A stretch of DNA of 64,000 nt from Choristoneura fumiferana (lineage: Eukaryota; Arthropoda; Insecta; Lepidoptera; Tortricidae): contig NC_133477.1 of assembly GCF_025370935.1 (NCBI RefSeq), forward strand, positions 14,133,560-14,197,559, read 5' to 3'. Below, piece by piece: positions 10,672 to 19,846 of this stretch. Each line of letters opens with the position of its first letter. Positions within the stretch are counted from its first letter, which is position 1. Made by a program: the position numbers and the translations under genes. The notes beneath the pieces were generated by a model, which saw nothing but the letters and a program-made list of their open reading frames with translations, was not told the origin of the DNA and ran no database searches.

Positions 10672-13600
10672 TCAGTAGGGCGGGTCCAAGTGGCTCATGT
10701 TGATTTCATGTCGTTGTTCCTGCATTTGGTGCTGCAAGTAGGAAGGTAAGCGTCCCTGTCTCTCACCCTTGATTTTGTGAATCTTCCAGCGATGGCCTTG
10801 TAATATTTTCCTGCGAATTAGAAATAGTAATTATCTGCGATGAAACAATCCGCCGATTTTCGGTTCATCGAAAGAAAGTTTTCTATTACTAGAGATAACT
10901 ATCAGTAAGGTAAAATAGACGTTCGATTCCCAGTGATGGTCTTATTTTTCTGGTTTTTCTGTGCATCTATATTTCAGTTTGTATTTTCAATTTAGGTTTA
11001 ACGGGATGACCGTAAAAGTAAAAATTTGGAATTTAAATAAAAAATACAAAAAGATTCCAAAAAACCAATCTTAATTTGATTGCTTAGTAACGATATCTCG
11101 TCCGGGTGAGCGGTTAGTTCCAATGGAGTGCCGAAAAAGTTTCTCGATGAGGGCTACGGCATAGATGTCGCTAGCGTCACTGCTTAAGTGGCTAAATAAG
11201 AAACAAACAAGCTGAGATATGAGGTGCATAGGGGAAATTCATGTCGGTACCGTTGACCATCAGTGGTGTAGTGGTATAGCACGCGGTACGGATTACCGAG
11301 GACCTGGGTTCGATTCCCAGTGATGGTCTTATTTTTCTGGTTTTTCTGTGCATCTATATTTCAGTTTGTATTTTCAATTTAGGTTTTACGGGATGACCGT
11401 AAAAGTAAAAATTTGGATTGAAAATACAAACTGAAATATAGATGCACAGAAAAATAAGACCATCACTGGGAATCGAACCCAGGTCCTCGGTAATCCGTAC
11501 CGCGTGCTATACCGCTACACCACTGATGGTCAACGGTACCGACACGAATTTCCCCTATGCACCTCATATCTCAGCTTGTTTGTTTCCTACTTAGTCACTT
11601 AAGCAGTGACGCTAGCGACATCTATGCCGTAGCCCTCATCGATATTTTTCTGTTTTTTCTGTGCATCTATATTTCAGTTTGTATTTTCAATTTAGGTTTT
11701 ACGCGATGACCGTAAAAGTAAAAATTTGGAATTGAAATAAAAAATACAAAAAGATTCCAATAAACCAATCTTAAAAATGTGGAATTGAAATAAAAAATAC
11801 AAAAAGATCCCAAAAAACCAATCTTAAAATAGAAGTAGTTTATAAAATTATAAACACGAAATTCTAAGTAAATACGCCCCCTCTTTTTATTTCAAGCAAT
11901 AACGTTTATTATGAAATTAACTTTTAATGACAATTGATAAATGAAGCCAGAGTTGTGATAATGAGTAATGATACTTCTCTTACTTTGTATTGAACTTTTT
12001 GTAACAGACGTCGCATTCCACAGTTCCTTGCCGAAGGTGAATGTCTTTTATGTGCCTCTTCATGTCATGTTGATATGAGAATGCCTTTTCGCAGTAGGTG
12101 CACTGAAAGTTACCCTAATATTGAATTAAATAAAATTATTAATTAGCAATTAAGTTTAACATAACGACAAATAAGAAAAAATAAAATATTTCTACAATAT
12201 AGGTAATTTGACCTAATGTAAGTAAACTGTAAAGTGTTCTTTGGGGTGGATCACACTATTTACCGGCCCGGATAATACCGACATGGCGATTCGGAATAAG
12301 TTCGAACCAGGCCACTATACGGAATTCCGAATCGCAAAAAACTTCGGACGGAAAACTACTGCTTGTGTTTGTATGTGGTAGGTCCATAGATTTGTATGGA
12401 CTTAGGGCCGCCACATAGACTAGGAGTTCCGAACGCAGTAAATCCATACAAATCTATGGACCTTGGACTCTCTAAGCTTCGTACGGACTACCTGGAAAAT
12501 TGTTCTTTTGGATTGCCAGTTTTCTTTCAGGTCGGAGCATCAAAGTTGTAGTCGACGGTTCTTGCTCCGACTTAAAGCCTGTGAACTCTGGTGTCCCGCA
12601 AGGTTGCGTTCTGTCTCCCACGTTATTTCTTCCGCATATCAATGATATGTCGAACTACAGCCATTCATTGCTATGCAGACGACAGTACGGGGGACGTACT
12701 CTTTACCGGTAGCGCTAAAATTTTCAGGGAGCACGTCGGCGAAAACTGGAACATGCTTGTGTCTCAAATCGAGACCTTGTTGCAGCATGTCTGAGATTGG
12801 GGCAGACTTCCAATTTAATCCTCAAAAGACACAAATTTGCGTGTTTTGAGGGGACCTCTTTAGGTCAAGCTATCTATAGGGATTCTGGGAGTCGGCATTT
12901 CGAGCGATGTACAGTTTCGTGGCCATTTGGACGGCAAAGCTAAACTAGCTTCAAAGAAACTGTGGGTACTGAATAGAGCGGCGCAGTACTTCACGTCAGC
13001 CTGTTGCCTACAGCTTTTTAAGCGTAAGTCATTTCATCCTCACCACCGTGATGATTGGCAATCTAGCACCGTCCGCTTTAAGCGAAACTTTTCCACGCAC
13101 GAGTAAACAGTGTTCCAGAGCGGTACAACTTAGGGATCTTTAAAAAACGAGCCTATAAGTCTCTCAAAGGGCCGGCAATGCACCTGTGATACCCCTCGTG
13201 TTGACAGGTGTCCATGGGCGGCGGTGATTGCTTCCCATCTGGTGACCTGCATGCTTCTTTGCCCCCTCTTATAAAAACAAAAAAAAACCTATCACCTACA
13301 AACAGTAGTTGTAAGTCCGAAGTTTTCTCCGATTCGGAATTCCGCATGATGGCCTGTGCGTACAGAATTGAAATAAACGTATGTGTGTGATATACTGTGT
13401 GTGATGTATGTGGCGCTGGCGGCCTATAAACTCATGTCAAACTGATAAGTTTTCTATTCTTTTGTTTCCTTTCTGCGCTGCTTGCTTTCTAAATTTATTT
13501 ATTAGTGGCCAGTTGGTAGACAGTGTACTTGCAAACTTTTTAATAAGCTTTGCACAGGCGTCGTCTGCGTCTAGTTTACTACTGTTTTTTTTTAATAAAT

Positions 13601-16600
13601 ATTTTTCATGCCAAATTAATTTTACATCTCCCAATGAGAAAAATAATCAGTAAGAAGGTAGGTACCTTAAAAGGTCTAGTGGTGCTGTGCACGTGTCTCA
13701 TGTGCTTGGCCAGATTGCTGGAGGTAGTGGTGGCCTTGGGACACTGGGTACATTTGAAGGGCTTGTCAATCATGTGTGACCGCTTGTGAACTTTCAGCAG
13801 ATCCGCGGTCCGACCTTGGTATGGACATACGTCGCATTTGTACGGAAATATGTTTTCGTGGATACCCCTGTAATTTAAATTGTAATATCAAGTAAAGAAA
13901 TACATACTACTACCATTTATTAAGCCACCGTAGGTTAAGGCGAGATTGATCTGTGTCAATTAAAGTTGGGAAAAAACGCTATTGTGAAAATAAGCTTCAG
14001 TAAAAAACCATAGTGGAAAATAAAGCGTTTGGAAATAAAAATGCGAATGGAATATTTTTACTAGGAAATAATGACTCCGGTAAATGGATCTAACTAACCA
14101 TCGCGGCTATGTATGCTATTGGCATCGTGTAAACCAGCACTTAGGGCCTCCGCTAACTCGCGCGGGTGCACGGCTTGGCGCGAGCGCGGTGTGCTTGTTT
14201 CATAGAGAAAAACATGTTGGAAGTGCATTGCTCCGTGACTTAAAGTTTCAACATGTAAGCAGAAAATCAAAAAAAAAACGGGCCAAGAGCGTGTCGGACA
14301 CGCCCAAAATAGGGTTCCGTAGCCATTACGACAAAATTAAGTAATATTTTTCTAAGGATTTCGTATTTTATACGGAATCTTCCAAGTTTAGATATATTTT
14401 ATATCTTAGGCTGCTATTTACTCTTAAAATACTAATAATTCTCAAGCAAACTTAGCCGTTATAGTTTTCCTTGAAAGTTTGATCACCATCCTGATTTTTT
14501 TCAAATTTTTCCACCCACCGGTTTAGATTTTAGAGGGGGGACGCTTGATATTAATGATTTGCACTTTAAAGTTGAATATTTCGCAAACAAATCACTGAAT
14601 CGAGGCAAACCCCTAATGGTTTTAAAAGACCTATCCAACGATACCCCACACTAGGGTTGGATGAAAAAAAAAACACCCCCACTGTACGTCTATGGGAGTT
14701 GGGAGGTACCCAAAAAAACATTTTTTTATAAATTTTTAATTGTACCATTTTGTCGGCATAGTTTACCTATATATCCGTGCAAAATTACAGCTTTCTAACA
14801 TTGATAGTCCCTGAGCAAAGCCGCGGACGGACGGACCGACAGACAGACATGGCGAAACTATAAGGGTTCCGTTTTTGCCATTTTGGCTCCGGAACCCTAA
14901 AAACGTAATAAAATTCCGTATCCCATTTATGATCGAAATAAAATCGTCTCTAGACGGATCGCGGCGTAACACGTATCAAATCATAAATAACTGCGCATTA
15001 TGGTACCATATCAAAACACGTCCATATCTACATATCGATCTCGATACGCGTATCCGATCGAGAGTGTGTGGGAATTAATAAGCGCGTATCAACATGGATC
15101 GTGAGTGATCACATAGGTACCTACAGCGTGTCGCATAATTGTGATCTTTGTGCGTCCACACTAACGATCATGATACGCGTTGGTGCTACGCGTACGACGG
15201 AGATATAATACGACAAAAGCATACAAAATTGTGGACCCAGCTTAAAATAGAGCAGCGCTGCGTGAGGCGGGTCTCTGCTCTATTGACATAGCACGCCGCG
15301 CGGTCGCCCGTGCCTTGCACCCACGCGAGTTAACGGAGGCCCTTACTTTCAAACTACGTCGCCAGGTCACTTAGGTTAAGAGCTGTCCCACACACAATAT
15401 GCTTCTACTCATCATTACTAGTCGCGCAATATGAGGCAGCTCTTAACTGATAAAGAAGCAATCACTCAAAAGTGTTGAAGTCTGTCTGTCTGTTACAAGG
15501 CTGTATCTAGAAAACTGTAATAAATAGACAGCTGAAACACACACACACACATTATGCATATTTCTATTACTACTATAACAAAAAAAAAACCCAACTGCCT
15601 TACAAAAACTAGTCTAGAACTCTGTTAAATAACTTAAACCTATCTTAAACTATTTAATAAACACTTACATATGAACTAACAGACTTGCATTGGAAGAGCA
15701 TGTCTTGCCACATATGTCACAAAGGAACTTCCTCTTAGTAAGCTCTTCAGGCTGCTTTGTTATAGTTTCACCTGGACATCGGGCTAAATGATCACTGTAG
15801 GAATCCTGGAAAGAGCAAAAATGTGTTTGAAAATAGTGGAGTACCTAAGCAGCTTTACAACTAAAACATTATTATTATATATACACCAAAAAACTGGCTC
15901 AAAGGGTCAAGACAAACAGTAAGTATTATTTACACAAAGATGCAAAACTCTCAAGCTAGTAGCAATTTCTAGCCTAAGGGTTCCTAGCTCCCATCTCTCT
16001 CTCTTTGGTTGTGTCCATCATGACTGAATTGATCATGGTTGATGATGGTCGTTCGAGCATGAATGCGCTCCATGCATGGATTCCGGCCATCATGTTTCTC
16101 ACAACACCATAGAATTTTTTAGCCAAGTATTTAAGCTCCCATAGCCTGACATAAACTTAAAAAAGAAGTTTATTTGAACTTACCATATCAAAAAAATCTT
16201 TAGAGCAGAAATGGCATCCCCATATGGCATTAGCATCAGAGAATGTTGGTGAGGGAATGTTATACGAATCATTACTGTCTTCACCCCTTTCATCATTCTG
16301 CTCTTGGCTGCTCTCACACTTAACATATTCTGAAAAATCTTACAATCAAATTTTCAAACATTATTTTTAGCCATCTACCACCATATTCAATTGTGAAAAA
16401 TACATATAGCATCTGTATTATCAACTCCTTGTACAAAAGATTTTATAATTTTTAAGTCAAATTTTTTTTTGTATACTTACTTCAACTGATGGTTAGTTTT
16501 TTTTTTTTTGTAGTAGAATATCATTATCCTATTTGTATCCTTACATTAGCTGTTGTTTTAATAGAAATTGTCATACTGTACCAGTTAAAGGAAGGTCATC

Positions 16601-18784
16601 ACTTTCAGTAAGGTTTTTATGGCGCTTCTTCTGCCTTTTTAATTCTTGTGAAGCAGAATCTATGGATAAAAAAGAATAAGGCATGGTAATGATAATGCAG
16701 TGGCAGAATAAGCCCGTCAGAGGCCCGGGGAGGCAAAGCTGAGTGAGGCCCCCCAGCTTTTAAAAAAAAAGTAGGTACTAAGCACATCTTTATAGTCTTG
16801 TTTAGGATTTGACCAGGGCAACACGGAGGCATTTGGGGACCTCCCCAAGACCGGAGGCCCGGGGCGGGAGGCCCCTTCCACCCCCCTGTTAGTCCCCCAC
16901 TGATGATATATATGATTGGAGTATCTCAGTAAAAATTTTGTAAAAGTATTAAAATTACCTAGATACAAAGCATTCATTGTCATTATGCTTTACAAATAAT
17001 GCAGCAAATATGATATCAATGTTTAAAATAACAAATTTTTAAGATTACCTTCCTTAGCCACCATTTTCATCATTCTTTTGTTATTTTTTTGGCACATTTC
17101 CCTAAACATGATGCACCCATTGAGCAGATCCAAGCAATTTTGACACATTTGTGTTAAGGCATCTGATTTACTGACCTGAAATAGTAATAAAAAATCGGTC
17201 AAGTGCAAGTGGGAGCAACTCGCGCATGAGGGGTTCCGCACCTCCGTACAATGTTTTAAAAACAAATAGTTCAGTAATAGATTTTTGTAAAAAATTCTAA
17301 TACAAGCTTTTTTGCTGGCAGTACTTTTTGCCCCTGGTTACCAAAGTAGGTAGTTGTCAAGACAAATCAAATGAGACCAAAATCGATGCAGTTGTGTCGT
17401 TTTATTACAGAGTTCCTATGGCCAACATCTAACTTTATCATCAGATCAGCTCTGTCATTGTCATCGGATTTATACATGCATGCAAAATTTCAGCTCAATC
17501 GGTTGAAGATATCCACTAAAAATTTAAGTTAAAATATTAATTCCACCTGAACAAACATAACTAGTTACATTACATTACAAGTTAATAAAAACATATCACC
17601 AAAATGTAAGCACTAGGTGCAAGTATTTTGAATAAAAAATATTTTTTAATTCTCATCCTCTTTGGCTGTCACCCTCTCGGAGGCTGAATAGCGCTTCACT
17701 CTTGCCATACACAGCGGCAGAAAAAAAAATTAGCTGTCAGTTTGGTTCAATCACGGAAAATTCAGTGGACTTCGTATGTTGTGTAGTTAAATAATAAGAA
17801 GCTCGACTAGTGTAAATAAATATTAAACTGTATTATAAACCTTGTAAATGGTGTTAAAAACTTAGTATGATTTTTTTAGTGTAAAAAACAATAGTTTAAC
17901 ATAGTGATTATACGGTGTGGATTTGGCGAGCGCTTTCTCAAAGTTGGCTTCATTGAGGTTTGTGGTTCGTAAATTGTTTTATTAATTTTGCACAAAAACG
18001 AATAAACCACACAATCAGACAGTCACTATATTATATTATCGAAGCTTTTATAAAACATCATTAAAATCGCAAACTTAAAAGGTAAATATTCAACCGAAAT
18101 GGCTAGTCGTTGCTAGGCCTTAGCAACGGCTAATAACGTCTAGCAACCAAAAAACGCTGAAAAAACACGTTTCTTGTATGACAACCCCCTTTCATTTATT
18201 ATTATTTTTCAATTTTTAGTATTTGTTGTTATAGCGGCCACAGTAATACATAATCTGTGAAAATTTCAAGTGTCTAACTTTTACGGCTTAAGAGATAGAG
18301 CCCTGTGACAGACAGACAGACAGCGGAGTCTCAGTAATAGGGTCCCGTTGGCACCCTTTGGGTACGGAACCCTAAAACTTACTTGTTTTAAGATATAAAG
18401 TAAAAACTTAAAAGTATTCCAATTGAATAAGACAAAGTAAAAACTTTCGAAAATATTATTTCACAGATCACTTACCGTAACGCCCGAAAAGTGTTTGATG
18501 TCTTCGGGAATATTAGGTTGGACAAAGTTATCGAAAATAGGTATATCTCCGTTTTCAGAAGCACATATCCTGCACATTGCTGTTCCTATTTTAACGCTCG
18601 ATAAAACATAACTGCAATGATTCAATTATTAGTTTACATTGACTAATAAAAATTACCATTATGAACAAATACGAAAAAAAAAACTTTAAACTTACGATTT
18701 CTTGCGCTTTTTCTGTTTCTTCTTCTTGGATTTCTGTAAAGCATGAGCGTATAACATAGATCTAAGTAGTAAAAGTGAAGCCAT
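10672..18784 (-). CDS. ZAD and C2H2 zinc-finger protein, nine exons
   Basis: Exons on minus: 18784-18696, 18611-18476, 17175-17049, 16659-16582, 16329-16184, 15805-15669, 13867-13666, 12102-11984, 10810-10672. They total 1173 nt (390 aa), and all junctions are GT-AG and in phase. Seen: a short N-terminal segment ending in a lysine/arginine block (residues 19-30, possible nuclear signal); a ZAD with its metal-binding cysteine pairs at C43-C46 (CRIC) and C86-C89 (CQNC); a linker; then one C2HC-type finger and five C2H2 fingers at about 180-365. Three fingers are completed only across splice junctions (HM|GIH, NTK|KIL, FDM|DSY), which supports the model. For exon 8 an acceptor 12 nt earlier is possible, but the one chosen restores the linker RPFKCTYC. 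ZAD proteins are insect nuclear DNA-binding proteins that dimerise through ZAD; the targets are unknown. Confidence 0.88.
11255..11328 (+). tRNA. tRNA-like sequence (pseudogene or SINE head), left arm
   Basis: 74 nt. A perfect 7-bp acceptor stem GACCATC/GATGGTC, a T arm CTGGG-TTCGATT-CCCAG with a good B box, and a D-region GTGGTGTAGTGGTATAGCAC. The anticodon arm CGGT-ACGGATT-ACCG would give GGA, but base 33 is C instead of T, position 8 is A, and an extra T separates the T stem from the acceptor stem. A functional tRNA is unlikely; a SINE head or pseudogene fits better. Confidence 0.45.
11458..11531 (-). tRNA. tRNA-like sequence (pseudogene or SINE head), right arm
   Basis: Reverse-complement twin of 11255-11328. 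One difference was seen, in the D loop (TAGCGGTAT against TAGTGGTAT). It has the same irregular anticodon loop and position 8. Confidence 0.45.
11642..11843 (+). repeat. Further direct copies of the hairpin's loop-side repeat
   Basis: TGTGCATCTATATTTCAGTT to CCGTAAAAGTAAAAATTTGG repeats 10957-11030 and 11348-11416. After it, a unit of about 47-50 bp (GGAATTGAAATAAAAAATAC then AAAAAGATTCC and AACCAATCTTAAAA) is repeated twice in tandem. Confidence 0.7.
12307..13362. mobile_element. TIR element carrying a LINE insertion
   Basis: GAATTCCGAATCGCAAAAAA, CTTCGGA and ACTACTG on the left (12320-12362) face their complement CAGTAGTTG, TCCGAAG, GATTCGGAATTCC on the right (13302-13345). The two inverted ends enclose the decayed reverse-transcriptase fragment, consistent with a LINE having jumped into an older MITE. 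Confidence 0.6.
12495..13285 (+). mobile_element. Decayed non-LTR retrotransposon fragment (jockey-like), antisense in a ZAD-gene intron
   Basis: Pieces in different frames show RT motifs: SGVPQGCVLSPTLF (motif B) and HCYADDS (catalytic YADD motif), then the C-terminal tail with LFKKRAYKSL-like and HGRW-like remnants. 3' sequence reading GGGCGGCGGTGATTGCTTCC then GTGACCTGC resembles the tail of lepidopteran jockey-type elements. Several stops and frameshifts make it long dead. The endonuclease and the first half of the RT are missing. Confidence 0.75.
14144..15342. mobile_element. TIR DNA transposon remnant with TTA target duplication (Harbinger-like)
   Basis: The inverted ends read GGGCCTCCGCTAACTCGCGC and (complement of the right end) GGGCCTCCGTTAACTCGCGT, extending about 50 bp. 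They are flanked by TTA on both sides (14141-14143 and 15343-15345). A 3-bp TTA duplication fits PIF/Harbinger. The interior holds no transposase and is interrupted by the dispersed repeat at 14279-14903. Confidence 0.75.
14279..14903 (+). repeat. Dispersed repeat R620, copy 1
   Basis: Starts CGGGCCAAGAGCGTGTCGGA and ends GGCTCCGGAACCCTAAAAA. It contains TTAGCCGTTATAGTTTTCCT, CCACCGGTTTAGATTTTAGA and CCCTGAGCAAAGCCGCGGAC. A full second copy in the opposite orientation is at 32017-32676. Class unresolved; common in Lepidoptera in my experience. Confidence 0.8.
17203..17575 (+). repeat. Diverged relative of the R620 family in a ZAD-gene intron
   Basis: Begins CGGTCAAGTGCAAGTGGGAG, ACTCGCGCATGAGGGGTTCC, the hallmark start of many lepidopteran repeats. 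It contains TTTCAGCTCAATCGGTTGAA and fades near 17575. Confidence 0.55.
18180..18378 (+). repeat. R620-type 3' end in the first large intron of the minus ZAD gene
   Basis: Contains GTGAAAATTTCAAGTGTCTA, GAGATAGAGCCCTGTGACAG and the terminal GGGTACGGAACCCTAAAA. Closely related to 26990-27207. Confidence 0.7.
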
Positions 18785-18929
18785 TTTACTATGGGCTTTT
18801 AATTTGCGTTACTGAAGTTATAGATTTGAAATAAAAATAAGAAAATGAAAAGCCGCTTATTTATTTTGTAAATATTACAATCAATTCAATATTTTTGACT
18901 TGACTTGACTGACATGATGACACTGCCTG

Positions 18930-19113
18930 CAGGGCTACTACGAAACTCGAAGCTCGAAGTTCGTATCGTACCGTCCCTTTTGCTCTCGTATTAAATAGCG
19001 TAAGCATGTGTCAGAGGAACCGCACGACACACTGACACTTATACTATTTAATACGAGAGCGAGAGGGACGGTACGATACGAACTTCCGAGCTTCGAGTTT
19101 CGTAATAGCCCTG
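18930..19113. mobile_element. Palindromic repeat P1, long copy
   Basis: Ends CAGGGCTACTACGAAACTCG and (complement) CAGGGCTATTACGAAACTCG. Almost the whole 184 bp folds on itself through TTCGTATCGTACCGTCCC and TGCTCTCGTATTAAATAG. No ORF; MITE-like. P1 copies elsewhere: 1-87, 19244-19378, 19592-19724, 39178-39309, 41882-42012, 43474-43599, 51231-51348, 55080-55207. Confidence 0.85.
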
Positions 19114-19243
19114 CTGCTGCACCGTATATTACCACAGATTCGTAATTTTTACAAAGCTTTTTAATAATTAAATTAACGGTACAGATAACAAACAACGACA
19201 CTCTCTCAGGAATAGAATAATTCGGCAACCCCTGTTAAAGCCC

Positions 19244-19378
19244 GAGGGGCTACTACGAAACTCGCAAATCGAAGTTCGTTCGTATCGCACCATCCCTTTC
19301 ACTCGCGTATTAAATGACATAAGCGTCAGCGAGATGGCAACATACGAAGTAAAAGTTTTGCACTTTTTGTATAGGGCC
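19244..19378. mobile_element. Palindromic repeat P1, second subfamily
   Basis: Starts GGGCTACTACGAAACTCGCA, but the far end reads AGTTTTGCACTTTTTGTATA then GGGCC instead of the usual GTAGTAGCCC. The copy at 39178-39309 shares this variant end. Confidence 0.7.
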
Positions 19379-19591
19379 AGTTTAAACCTGCAAGAAAAAT
19401 ACGCAAGTTGCGTTACATTGCGCCGCTCGACCAACTACTACAGACTAGACTGGTGATTGTTTACAGTTGGTTTATTTACAGCCTGGAAATTTAATGCAAA
19501 TTGCCCGATTTTTTGTACAGGTGTAATCCGCGTTTTAGTGGCAATAACCTTAGTTGGACCTGTCACCTTACTGTCACTGCGCTGCACTCTG

Positions 19592-19724
19592 CAGGGCTAC
19601 TACGAAACTCGAAACTCGAAGTTCGTATCGTGCCGTCTCTCTCGCTCTAGTGTTAAATAGTATAAGTATCAGAGGAACCACACGACACGAACTTCGAGTT
19701 TCGTATTTCGTAGTAGCCCAGCAG
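19592..19724. mobile_element. Palindromic repeat P1, standard copy
   Basis: 133 bp, CAGGGCTACTACGAAACTCG to TTTCGTAGTAGCCCAGCAG, inverted ends of about 35 bp and a centre GTTAAATAGTATAAGTATCA. It lies about 120 bp upstream of the plus-strand ZAD start. Confidence 0.85.
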
Positions 19725-19846
19725 CACGCACTGCACGGGAATTATTGGATGGAAGGAAAGGGAAAAATCTTGGAAATGGCATTTTTATAGCTACTTGTGA
19801 TTGCGTTGTTGAAAGTATTTGAAATTAATTGGATATTTTATTAATA

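Larger units (their letters stand above)
11145..11641. repeat. Intronic hairpin, arms about 230 bp, each with a tRNA-like sequence
   Basis: Left arm 11145-11378 and right arm 11417-11641 are near-identical reverse complements with a 38-bp loop. It lies in the last intron of the minus-strand ZAD gene, so it would be transcribed as a long hairpin. Loop-side sequence (GTTTGTATTTTCAATTTAGG and the ACGGGATGACCGTAAAAGTA block) also occurs in direct copies at 10919-11060 and 11642-11760. Confidence 0.9.
18785..19846. promoter_or_regulatory. Divergent intergenic region between two ZAD genes
   Basis: The two ZAD genes start at 18784 (-) and 19847 (+), so this 1.06-kb gap must hold both promoters. More than 40% of it is made of three palindromic P1 elements (18930-19113, 19244-19378, 19592-19724), leaving short unique stretches next to each ATG. 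No TATA box was seen near either start. Confidence 0.5.

Noticed and set aside
11255..11328. Functional tRNA gene
   Set aside because: C in place of T at position 33, A at position 8 and an extra base before the acceptor stem. It is also in a duplicated hairpin, so SINE head or pseudogene is likelier.
12088..12114. Earlier acceptor for exon 8 of the minus ZAD gene (TATTAG at 12115)
   Set aside because: It would insert four residues into the conserved RPFK-C linker; the acceptor at 12103 restores it.
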